Assembly (NCBI GenBank): GCA_018712905.1
Contig: DVGD01000230.1
Coordinates: 1-9,384 of the forward strand
Direction: 5' to 3'
Source: Candidatus Avoscillospira stercoripullorum
Lineage (GTDB): Bacteria > Bacillota > Clostridia > Oscillospirales > Oscillospiraceae
DNA length: 9,384 nt
Made by a program: the position numbers and the translations under genes. Below, in pieces: positions 1 to 5,621 of this stretch; the stretch's first letter is position 1, and each line of letters begins with the position of its first letter. The notes beneath the pieces are model-generated. The model was not told the origin of the DNA. It did not search any database and worked only from the letters and a program-made list of their open reading frames with translations.

Positions 1-215
1 CATGCTCGGACACGGGTGTGTATGAAGATTTCTACATTGAGCCCGTTTTCCGCGGCAAAGGCATTGCTCGAAAGTTAGCCCAGGCGGCGCAAACGTGGTG
101 CAAGGAGCAAGGCATCGAAAGTTTGACGGTATGCTGTGCTCCATGTGATGAAAAAATGTACCAAGCCCTCGGATTTGAGATTGCCTTGGGAACAACCTTC
201 GCACATCTAGCATAA
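1..215 (+). CDS. GNAT-family N-acetyltransferase, C-terminal part (5' end outside window)
   Basis: The reading frame is open from the left edge (first full codon at base 3) to a TAA at 213-215, so about 70 C-terminal residues are visible. They contain the acetyl-CoA binding motif A of GNAT enzymes: a beta strand (YEDFYIEP) followed by RGKGIARKL, which matches the Q/R-x-x-G-x-G/A pyrophosphate-binding loop. Next comes a helix, a strand (IESLTVCCAP) and the closing 'YQALGFE' element typical of motif B. GNAT proteins move an acetyl group from acetyl-CoA to an amine. The substrate cannot be told from this fragment. A GTG at base 18 could be read as a start, but it lies inside the fold, so I treat the gene as truncated by the window edge. 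A perfect terminator follows about 55 bases downstream. Confidence 0.85.
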   Translation, partial: CSDTGVYEDFYIEPVFRGKGIARKLAQAAQTWCKEQGIESLTVCCAPCDEKMYQALGFEIALGTTFAHLA

Positions 216-268
216 TGGACGCAATGGCGAAGGATTTCCATAAGTGCTCGAAATAAGCTGGATAATGC

Positions 269-304
269 AAAAGATGCAGGGATTGACGTCCCTGCATCTT
301 TTTG
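269..304 (+). terminator. Intrinsic terminator of the GNAT gene
   Basis: A perfect 12-bp stem, AAGATGCAGGGA (271-282) with TCCCTGCATCTT (289-300), has a 6-base loop TTGACG and runs into a T stretch ending at 303. An A run precedes the stem, so it could also work on the other strand. It is placed correctly to end the + strand acetyltransferase transcript. Confidence 0.9.
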
Positions 305-315
305 TCAAGATTGCC

Positions 316-397
316 TTGTAGGGGTTGATCTCCTAATCGACCCGCGGCGCGTAAGCAGCTTGCCAGCGGCGGCGGCATGAGGGCATGCCGCCCTACG
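316..397. repeat. Palindromic intergenic element, copy 1
   Basis: The unit is bounded by GTAGGG (318-323) and its inverse CCCTAC (391-396). It holds two hairpins: GGGTTGAT/ATCGACCC (322-329 with 336-343, one G-T pair) and a perfect 8-bp stem GGCGGCAT/ATGCCGCC (371-378 with 385-392). About 27 GC-rich bases separate the two hairpins. It shares the 'GTAGGGG-T(C/T)GAT ... ATCGACCCGCGG ... GCGGCAT ... CCGCCC-CTACG' layout with the second unit at 422-477. No coding sequence is convincing here. Non-coding units of this look are dispersed in many GC-rich clostridial genomes; that resemblance is from memory and untested. Confidence 0.7.
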
Positions 398-421
398 ATG
401 CGGTGCGGATTTGCAGTGCAC

Positions 422-477
422 CCGTAGGGGTCGATGTCCGCATCGACCCGCGGGCGGCATGATAGCCGCCCCTACGG
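422..477. repeat. Palindromic intergenic element, copy 2 (compact, perfect ends)
   Basis: The ends are a perfect 9-bp inverted repeat, CCGTAGGGG (422-430) and CCCCTACGG (469-477). Inside are two perfect hairpins, GGGTCGATG/CATCGACCC (428-436 with 441-449, loop TCCG) and GGGCGGC/GCCGCCC (452-458 with 465-471, loop ATGATA). The 56-bp unit is too short to encode a transposase, so any movement would depend on an enzyme elsewhere. It ends 11 bases from the stop codon of the aldo/keto reductase gene. Its stem could slow or protect the 3' end of that minus-strand mRNA, but no T-tract follows, so I do not call it an intrinsic terminator. Confidence 0.75.
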
Positions 478-488
478 ACTTATCTCGC

Positions 489-1598
489 TTATTTCGAAGG
501 CTGGCTGGCAAGCTCGGCCATCACCTGGGGAATGTCGATTCCCTGGGGGCACTCGGATTTGCAGGCGCCGCAGCCTACGCAGTCGGCGGGCTTTCCTTCG
601 CCGGGGAGCTCCTCGAGCTTTCGCAGCGCACCGGCGCCGTCGATCTTCCAGCGGTTGTAGATCTCCAGTACGGCGGGAATGTCAATCCCGGCCGGACAGC
701 CGTCGCAGCAGTAGCGGCAGGCGGTACAGGGCACCGTCACCTCACTGCGATACGCAGCACAGGCCTTAAAGAGCAGCGCCTCTTCCTCATCGGTGAGAGC
801 GCGCTCGTCGGCGTAGGTGGCCACATTATCCTGGATCTGCTCCAGGTTGGACATGCCGCTCAGCGCCACCTGTACGCCCTCCAGGCGCTTGAGCCAGCGG
901 AATGCCCAGGACGGGATGCTCCAGTCCGGGTGCTCTGCCTTCAGCATGGCGGCGCTCTCCGGCGAGAGCTTGGCCAGACGGCCGCCCCGCACCGATTCCA
1001 TGACCATCACCGGAAGTCCCTTGGCTGTGATTCGGCTGTACTCCTCCTTGGCCGTACCGTAGAGCCAATCGTAGTAATTGAGCTGGATCTGCACGAAGTC
1101 CCAGTCGTTCTCCCCCAGCATCCGCGAAAGCACCTCAGGGCTTGCATGGGAGGAAAAGCCGAAGCTGCGGATCCGTCCCTTGGCCTTCTGCTCCCGGAAA
1201 TAGTCGATACAGCCGCATCCCAGGTAATTTTCCACGTTGCCGTCCCCCACCGCATGGAGGAGGTAGAAGTCGACATAGTCCGTCTTGAGCCGGGTAAGCT
1301 GCTCTTCAAACTGGGCGCGGTAGTCGGGATTGGCATGGTAGTTGAACTTGGTGGCCAGGTGGTAGCTACCCCGGTCATAGTCCTGGAGCGCCTGCCCCAG
1401 AAAGACCTCCGACGTGCCGCTGTGATAGTTATAGGCCGTGTCAAAATAGTTGATTCCATGGGCAATGGCATAGTCCACAATGGCCTTGGCACGGGGGTAG
1501 TCAATGGGTGCGCCGGCCTTGTCCTCCTGGGTGGGCAAGCGCATATTGCCCAAGCCCAGACGGGACAGGCCGATTCCGCGGAACTGTTTATAAATCAC
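489..1598 (-). CDS. Aldo/keto reductase with C-terminal 4Fe-4S ferredoxin domain
   Basis: A 369-residue protein of the COG1453-type aldo/keto reductases. Residues 1-270 form the TIM-barrel reductase and carry the full catalytic tetrad: D53 and Y58 (in FDTAYNYH), K84 (in ATKFNYH) and H115 (in FYLLHAV). The tail binds two predicted 4Fe-4S clusters through C291/C294/C297/C301 and C340/C343/C346/C350, each followed by GIDIP. C298 is an extra cysteine beside the first set. The domain pair suggests a cytoplasmic NAD(P)H-linked carbonyl reductase that can exchange electrons with a ferredoxin-type partner; the substrate is unknown. I chose the GTG start at 1598 because GGAGGG lies 5-7 bases upstream on the minus strand and the recognisable fold begins there. 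The frame is open further upstream, but that stretch overlaps the promoter and the gdhA terminator. It appears to be a single-gene unit. Confidence 0.92.
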   Translation of the reverse strand: MIYKQFRGIGLSRLGLGNMRLPTQEDKAGAPIDYPRAKAIVDYAIAHGINYFDTAYNYHSGTSEVFLGQALQDYDRGSYHLATKFNYHANPDYRAQFEEQLTRLKTDYVDFYLLHAVGDGNVENYLGCGCIDYFREQKAKGRIRSFGFSSHASPEVLSRMLGENDWDFVQIQLNYYDWLYGTAKEEYSRITAKGLPVMVMESVRGGRLAKLSPESAAMLKAEHPDWSIPSWAFRWLKRLEGVQVALSGMSNLEQIQDNVATYADERALTDEEEALLFKACAAYRSEVTVPCTACRYCCDGCPAGIDIPAVLEIYNRWKIDGAGALRKLEELPGEGKPADCVGCGACKSECPQGIDIPQVMAELASQPSK

Positions 1599-1632
1599 AC
1601 GGATCCCTCCAAACTTCTTTCGTCTTACAACC

Positions 1633-1661
1633 ATCATACCCCATCTCTCTCCATCGTGCAA
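1633..1661 (-). promoter_or_regulatory. Sigma-A type promoter of the aldo/keto reductase gene
   Basis: On the minus strand TTGCAC (1661-1656) and TATGAT (1638-1633) are separated by 17 bases. This fits the intergenic gap between the gdhA terminator and the GTG start at 1598, giving a leader of roughly 30 bases that contains the GGAGGG ribosome binding site. Confidence 0.75.
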
Positions 1662-1668
1662 GAACAAA

Positions 1669-1707
1669 GAAAATGCGGGACGCTCCCTCTTTCGGCAGCG
1701 TCCCGCA
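1669..1707 (-). terminator. Intrinsic terminator of gdhA
   Basis: A perfect 11-bp stem pairs bases 1674-1684 with 1697-1707 (TGCGGGACGCT and its inverse). Read on the minus strand it is followed by TTTTCTTTG. It begins 13 bases after the gdhA stop codon. Confidence 0.9.
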
Positions 1708-1719
1708 GATGAATAAAAT

Positions 1720-3066
1720 TTAGAAAATACCTTCGGCCAGCATGGCGTTGGACACCTTGATGAAGCCGGCCACGTTGGCGCCGACGACCAGATTGCCCTC
1801 CATGCCGCAGTCCTTGGAGGCATTGTAGGAGTTGTGGAAGATGTTCACCATGATCTCCTTGAGCTTCTTATCCACTTCCTCGAACGTCCAGGAGAAGCGC
1901 TGGGAGTTCTGGCTCATCTCCAGGCCGGAGGTAGCCACACCGCCGGCGTTGGCCGCCTTGGCAGGCCCAAAGAGCACGCCGTGTGCCAGCAGATATTCAA
2001 TGGCTTCGGGGGTGGAGGGCATGTTGGCACCCTCTGCCACCACGGTGACGCCGTTGGCCACCAGCGCCTTGGCGTCATCCTCATGGAGCTCATTCTGGGT
2101 GGCGCAGGGCAGCGCGATGTCGCAGGGGATCTTCCAGACGTCGCTTCTGTTGTCGCCGTAGGTGGCGCCGGGCACGCGCTTGGCATACTCGCTGATGCGG
2201 GCGCGCTCCACTTCCTTGATATGCTTCATCACATCCAGGTTGATGCCGTTGGGATCATAGACATAGCCCTTGGAGTCGGACATGGTGACCACCTTGGCGC
2301 CCAGCTGCATGGCCTTCTGGGCGGCATAGATGGCGACGTTGCCGGCGCCGGAGATGACCACGGTCTTGCCCTCCAGGCTCTCGCCCTTCATGCACTTGAG
2401 CATCTCCTCCACAAAGTAGAGAAGGCCATAGCCCGTGGCCTCGGTACGAGCAAGGCTGCCGCCGAAGGCAAGACCCTTGCCGGTGAGGACGCCGGTGAAG
2501 TTATTCTTGAGGAACTTATACTGACCAAACAGGTAGCCGATCTCCCGGCCGCCCACGCCGATGTCGCCGGCGGGGACGTCCACATCCGCGCCGATGTAGC
2601 GATGGAGCTCCGTCATAAATGCCTGGCAGAAGCGCATGATCTCGGCGTCAGACTTGCCCTTGGGGTCGAAGTCACTGCCGCCCTTGCCGCCGCCCAGAGG
2701 GAGGCTCGTGAGGCTGTTCTTGAAAATCTGCTCAAAGCCCAGGAACTTGATGACCGAACGGGTAACGGTGGGATGGAAGCGAAGACCGCCCTTGTATGGG
2801 CCGATGGAAGAGTTGAACTGGCAGCGATAGCCGCGGTTCACGCGCACCTTGCCGGCGTCATCCACCCAGGCCACGCGGAAGCTCACCATGCGATCCGGCT
2901 CCACCAGCCGCTCCATAATGCCGTTAGCCTCCAGCTCAGGATGCTTCTCCACGTAGGGCTGCAGGGAGTCAAACACTTCATAAACCGCCTGTAGGAACTC
3001 CTTGTCGGTGGAATTCCGGTTTGCAGTCTCATCATACACACGTTTGAGATACTCGTTGGTCAGCAT
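1720..3066 (-). CDS. gdhA: NADP-type glutamate dehydrogenase
   Basis: A full-length 448-residue hexameric-type glutamate dehydrogenase, which interconverts 2-oxoglutarate plus ammonia and L-glutamate in the cytoplasm and links nitrogen assimilation to central metabolism. The N-terminal substrate domain (about residues 1-200) has the signature around SIGPYKGGLRFHPTV and LPLGGGKGG. Predicted substrate and catalytic residues are K92, K116, K128 and D168 (in PAGDIGVGGRE), at the same numbering as in the well-studied bacterial enzymes of this length. The Rossmann domain carries SGAGNVA at 239-245. The NADP assignment rests on overall similarity to the ~450-residue bacterial class and was not measured. 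The ATG at 3066 is supported by GGAG (3078-3075) at 8-base spacing. The gene stands alone, with a perfect-consensus promoter upstream and its own terminator, which suggests high expression. Confidence 0.97.
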   Translation of the reverse strand: MLTNEYLKRVYDETANRNSTDKEFLQAVYEVFDSLQPYVEKHPELEANGIMERLVEPDRMVSFRVAWVDDAGKVRVNRGYRCQFNSSIGPYKGGLRFHPTVTRSVIKFLGFEQIFKNSLTSLPLGGGKGGSDFDPKGKSDAEIMRFCQAFMTELHRYIGADVDVPAGDIGVGGREIGYLFGQYKFLKNNFTGVLTGKGLAFGGSLARTEATGYGLLYFVEEMLKCMKGESLEGKTVVISGAGNVAIYAAQKAMQLGAKVVTMSDSKGYVYDPNGINLDVMKHIKEVERARISEYAKRVPGATYGDNRSDVWKIPCDIALPCATQNELHEDDAKALVANGVTVVAEGANMPSTPEAIEYLLAHGVLFGPAKAANAGGVATSGLEMSQNSQRFSWTFEEVDKKLKEIMVNIFHNSYNASKDCGMEGNLVVGANVAGFIKVSNAMLAEGIF

Positions 3067-3084
3067 GTCTTGGTCTCCAATCCT

Positions 3085-3108
3085 TATGGTATAGCCGCCG
3101 ACACCATA
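3085..3108 (-). promoter_or_regulatory. Inverted repeat in the gdhA leader
   Basis: TATGGT (3085-3090) and ACCATA (3103-3108) form a perfect 6-bp inverted repeat with a 12-base spacer. It lies inside the predicted gdhA leader, a few bases upstream of the ribosome binding site (3078-3075). It could be a small RNA hairpin or a protein site. Six base pairs is short, so function is uncertain. Confidence 0.35.
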
Positions 3109-3138
3109 TATAGTATAGTTCTTCAGCCGCTAACCTAA

Positions 3139-3167
3139 ATTATAGCCACTTCGTCCCCATGTGTCAA
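3139..3167 (-). promoter_or_regulatory. gdhA: Consensus sigma-A promoter of gdhA
   Basis: On the minus strand TTGACA (3167-3162) and TATAAT (3144-3139) are separated by exactly 17 bases, matching the ideal housekeeping promoter. Transcription should begin near 3132, giving a leader of about 66 bases. Confidence 0.9.
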
Positions 3168-3213
3168 TGAAGCGCTGACAAAGATCCTTGTCCAGCCGAC
3201 GACTTTAGTCGAT

Positions 3214-3252
3214 TTCACAAATTTTTCGAAAATTTCAAAAAATTCTTGTGAA
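3214..3252. repeat. AT-rich imperfect dyad between the EIIC gene and the gdhA promoter
   Basis: Bases 3214-3226 (TTCACA then AATTTTT) pair with 3238-3252 (AAAAATT, a 2-base bulge, then TGTGAA), making a 13-bp stem. The loop contains the small palindrome TTTTCGAAAA. The very low GC stands out from its surroundings. It lies about 55 bases past the EIIC stop and about 100 bases upstream of the gdhA start point. It could be a weak 3'-end structure of the EIIC mRNA, since no clean terminator was found for that gene, or a protein-binding or bent-DNA site for gdhA. No U-tract follows it on the minus strand. Confidence 0.45.
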
Positions 3253-3307
3253 TTCCGTCGCATACTATACAGTAATATGCATTCCTCTTCCCTTCCGATC
3301 TCCGCGA

Positions 3308-4369
3308 TCAGTCGAGTTTCAGATCCCCTTCCTTGATCCAGCCGAGTTTTCGCAAGAGAAGCCCCAGCAGCGGGCAAATCACAGCGGGCAGCACGAAGCA
3401 GATGAGGATCAGTCCTGCCCAGTCCCAGGAGGTAATGGCGGCCTTGACGCCGGCTTCCATGTCCCGCACCCAGCCGGTGTAGACGCCGATCTGTCCCACG
3501 AAGCCGCAGGTGCCCATACCAGCGGCCACAGCATCGCCATTCATCTCCAGATGGAACAGGCATGTGGCCAGGGGGCCTGTGATGGCCGAGGTGAGGATGG
3601 GCGGAATCCAAATCCGGGGGTTTTTCACAATATTGCCCATCTGGAGCATGGAGGTACCAATGCCTTGGGACACCAGGCCGCCCCACCTGTTTTCCCGGAA
3701 GCTCATCACCGCAAAGCCCACCATCTGGGCGCAGCAGCCGGCCACAGCCGCGCCGCCGGCCAGTCCCGCAATGGTGATGGCATGGCAGATGGCAGCGCTG
3801 GAGATGGGCAGCGTCAGCGCGATGCCCACCAGCACCGAGACCACCATGCCCATCCAGAAGGGCTGGAGCACCGTGGCCATGTTGATGAGGGTGCCGACGG
3901 ATTTGGCCGCCCGGCCGATGGCAGGCGCCCACCACATGGACAGCGCACAGCCCAGGAGGATGGTCACCAGAGGCGTCACCAGGAGATCCACCTTGGTCTC
4001 CTTGCTCACCAGCTTTCCCACCTCCGCCGAGAGGATGGCAATAATCAGCACGGACAATGGTCCTCCTGCCCCGCCTGCCTGGTTGGAGGCATAGCCCACC
4101 GCCGCCAGGGAAAAGAGCACCAGCGGCGGCGCCTTTAGGGCATAGCCGATGGCAATGGCCATGGCTGCGCCGGACATGGCACTGGCAAAGCTGCCAATCT
4201 CCTCCAGCATGGGGATCCCCAGCTGACTCCCCAGGGTGTCCAGGATGGTGCCGATGAGCAGCGAGCAGAACAAGCCCTGCGCCATGGCGCCCAAAGCATC
4301 AATGCCATAGCGCCGCAGAGAGATCTCCACGTCCTTCTTGCGGCAGAACGCCCGAAATTTTGAAAGCAT
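3308..4369 (-). CDS. PTS EIIC-type membrane permease (PfoR / PTS_EIIC_2 family)
   Basis: A 353-residue integral membrane protein with many hydrophobic segments, for example about 30-48, 65-78, 83-98, 104-118, 128-148, 172-188, 195-222, 258-272 and 317-338. Family hallmarks of PF13303/COG3641 are the glycine-rich loop QAGGAGGP (98-104), TLPISSAAIC (186-195) and GIGTSMLQ...NPRIWIPP (236-257). EIIC proteins form the sugar channel of phosphotransferase systems. This family was first noted through PfoR, a membrane protein linked to perfringolysin regulation in Clostridium perfringens. No EIIA, EIIB or HPr gene lies nearby, so it would have to borrow partners or act differently; the substrate is unknown. 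The ATG at 4369 follows AGAGGG at about 7-base spacing. It is transcribed alone from its own promoter. Confidence 0.88.
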   Translation of the reverse strand: MLSKFRAFCRKKDVEISLRRYGIDALGAMAQGLFCSLLIGTILDTLGSQLGIPMLEEIGSFASAMSGAAMAIAIGYALKAPPLVLFSLAAVGYASNQAGGAGGPLSVLIIAILSAEVGKLVSKETKVDLLVTPLVTILLGCALSMWWAPAIGRAAKSVGTLINMATVLQPFWMGMVVSVLVGIALTLPISSAAICHAITIAGLAGGAAVAGCCAQMVGFAVMSFRENRWGGLVSQGIGTSMLQMGNIVKNPRIWIPPILTSAITGPLATCLFHLEMNGDAVAAGMGTCGFVGQIGVYTGWVRDMEAGVKAAITSWDWAGLILICFVLPAVICPLLGLLLRKLGWIKEGDLKLD

Positions 4370-4403
4370 GTTTCTTCCCTCTTTCTTTCGTCACATTGCT
4401 CCC

Positions 4404-4433
4404 ATTATAGTGTTTTGTCAGCTGTCTTGTCAA
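4404..4433 (-). promoter_or_regulatory. Sigma-A promoter of the EIIC-type gene
   Basis: Minus-strand TTGACA (4433-4428) and TATAAT (4409-4404) are both perfect hexamers with an 18-base spacer. They lie directly downstream of the preceding gene's terminator and upstream of the ATG at 4369, giving a short leader of about 30 bases. Confidence 0.88.
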
Positions 4434-4442
4434 TTGACTGAG

Positions 4443-4476
4443 TGAAGAAAAACCCTCCGGGGATCGGAGGGTTTTT
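4443..4476 (-). terminator. Intrinsic terminator of the GH25 lysozyme gene
   Basis: A perfect 12-bp inverted repeat, AAAAACCCTCCG (4448-4459) with CGGAGGGTTTTT (4465-4476), has loop GGGAT. On the minus strand the second arm ends in TTTTTCTTC. It starts 11 bases after the lysozyme stop codon and separates that gene from the next promoter. Confidence 0.92.
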
Positions 4477-4486
4477 GGTGATGTTT

Positions 4487-5392
4487 TCAAGATTTGCTCC
4501 AGAAGCAGATGTTGAGATCCACGTTGGTGGAGATTCCGGGCACAGCGCCCTCATTGGTATACTGCCACATCTGGAAGTCATAGACAAAGGTAGGCGTCTG
4601 TTCATACTGGGCAAGCCAGAAGATATGATCCTTGAGGCTCAGGAGGTTAAACTGCTGATAGCCGTAGGCCTGATTGAAGTAGATGCCGCCTCGCAGACCG
4701 GCCTCCTCCACCCGCTCGCAGAACGCCTTGGCGCAGGCTGTGAGCAGGAGCATATTCATCTCGTTGGTGCGCGCCGAGGTGGAGGATACCTCCTCCCAGT
4801 CGAAGATCACAGGATAAGTGATGTGGTAGGGCTCCAGCTCCTTGAGGACAAAATCAGCCTCCTCCACCGCCTCTTCCTCGGTGAGCGCCTGGGAGAAGAA
4901 GTACACGCCCACGTCAATTCCGGCTGCTTGAGCGCCCTCGATGTTTCTCACAAAGAATTCATCCAGCGCCAGCTCCCCGGTGACATAGCCGCGATAGCCC
5001 AGGCGGATGATGGCAAACTCGATGCCTGCCTCCTTCACCTGCTGCCAATCGATTTCACCCTGGTGGGAGGAGACGTCGATGCCGGGAACGCCCTCGCAGG
5101 TATCGCTCTCATAATAACGGATGCCGTCTTGTTCGAAAAACTTCTCCGGCTCATAACGGTTGCGGGGCAGACCCTCCAGGGCGTCTGGAATGATGCTCTC
5201 CTCTACCTCTTGCTCTATGGTAGGATCGTCCTCTAAAGTCTCATCGGTTTTTCCGATCTGTGCCGTATCGCTGTAGTGAAACAGCGTCTTGATTCCGCTT
5301 AAAACGCCCCAGGCTATGGCCGCCACCAACAGCAGCGACAAAAGGAGCAGGATGATCGTCAAGCCGCGGCTGCGGCGCTTGCGTTCCTTCAT
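4487..5392 (-). CDS. Membrane-anchored GH25 muramidase (lysozyme)
   Basis: A 301-residue protein. A basic N-terminus (KERKRRSRG) and a hydrophobic stretch at about 11-33 form a signal anchor, with the rest outside the cell. A polar, acidic linker (about 45-100) leads to a GH25 domain at about 103-298. GH25 marks are GIDVSSHQG (104-112, containing D106), the catalytic-type FDWE (197-200, D198 and E200), GIYFN (236-240), FWLAQYE (258-264) and the closing MWQYTN...NVDLN (275-294). The enzyme should cut the MurNAc-GlcNAc bond of peptidoglycan. All expected acidic residues are present, so it is likely active in wall turnover or remodelling. ATG 5392 follows AAGGAG at 6-base spacing. The gene is divergent from the CapA-like gene across a 229-bp regulatory gap. 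Confidence 0.93.
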   Translation of the reverse strand: MKERKRRSRGLTIILLLLSLLLVAAIAWGVLSGIKTLFHYSDTAQIGKTDETLEDDPTIEQEVEESIIPDALEGLPRNRYEPEKFFEQDGIRYYESDTCEGVPGIDVSSHQGEIDWQQVKEAGIEFAIIRLGYRGYVTGELALDEFFVRNIEGAQAAGIDVGVYFFSQALTEEEAVEEADFVLKELEPYHITYPVIFDWEEVSSTSARTNEMNMLLLTACAKAFCERVEEAGLRGGIYFNQAYGYQQFNLLSLKDHIFWLAQYEQTPTFVYDFQMWQYTNEGAVPGISTNVDLNICFWSKS

Positions 5393-5483
5393 TGCGTTCT
5401 CCTTACATGGTTAGATCCCTGTCCGGCGCTGCCATCCCCGGCTTCGCAGCGGTTTTGCGCAATTTTCAGACAGTCTTCTTTCA

Positions 5484-5512
5484 ATTATAGCATATTCTCC
5501 CCCATTCGCCAA
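5484..5512 (-). promoter_or_regulatory. Promoter of the GH25 lysozyme gene (extended -10)
   Basis: On the minus strand TTGGCG (5512-5507) and TATAAT (5489-5484) are 17 bases apart. The -10 is preceded by TGC, giving the extended TGnTATAAT form that can compensate for a weaker -35. The predicted start is near 5477, leaving a leader of about 85 bases. Confidence 0.78.
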
Positions 5513-5522
5513 GCCCCCAACC

Positions 5523-5548
5523 GATTTCCAGTGAAGTTGGTGGAAATC
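5523..5548. promoter_or_regulatory. Perfect dyad centred between two divergent envelope-gene promoters
   Basis: GATTTCCA (5523-5530) and TGGAAATC (5541-5548) form a perfect 8-bp inverted repeat with a 10-base spacer. Its edges lie 10 bases from the -35 of the lysozyme promoter (5507-5512) and 11 bases from the -35 of the CapA-like promoter (5560-5565). The centre is therefore about 59 bp upstream of both predicted start points, a usual position for an activator serving both directions. The regulator is unknown. Confidence 0.55.
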
Positions 5549-5559
5549 CAAAAAACTCA

Positions 5560-5588
5560 TTGAGAATTTGACTGAAATACTGTATAAT
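5560..5588 (+). promoter_or_regulatory. Sigma-A promoter of the CapA-like gene
   Basis: TTGAGA (5560-5565) and TATAAT (5583-5588) are separated by 17 bases. The predicted start is near 5595, giving a leader of about 27 bases that holds AAGGAGG (5608-5614). Confidence 0.82.
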
Positions 5589-5621
5589 AAACAAAATAAG
5601 ATTCACCAAGGAGGGATCCGC

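Noticed and set aside
316..477. CRISPR array
   Set aside because: Only two units, each an internal palindrome with different spacing and no unique spacers of constant length.
411..1712. 433-codon open frame on the + strand opposite the aldo/keto reductase
   Set aside because: It is antisense to a clearly recognised enzyme, has no family motifs, and is the kind of long empty frame that GC-rich third positions produce on the opposite strand.
1599..1823. N-terminal extension of the aldo/keto reductase
   Set aside because: It would cross the gene's own promoter and the gdhA terminator, and the translated stretch has no similarity to the family; GTG at 1598 has a good ribosome binding site.
1834..2994. 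386-codon open frame on the + strand opposite gdhA
   Set aside because: The product is a low-complexity His/Gly/Ala/Leu-rich string with no recognisable domain; gdhA on the other strand explains the sequence.
3248..4138. Long + strand frame opposite the EIIC gene, and a minus-strand alternative frame at 3135-3935
   Set aside because: Both are His/Gly/Arg-rich shadows of the EIIC coding sequence with no ribosome binding site at their starts.
5568..5573. TTGACT as the -35 of the CapA-like promoter
   Set aside because: It is only 9 bases from the TATAAT; TTGAGA at 5560-5565 gives the correct 17-base spacing.
5568..5621. TTG start 18 codons upstream for the CapA-like protein
   Set aside because: It overlaps the -10 element and has no ribosome binding site, whereas ATG 5622 has AAGGAGG.
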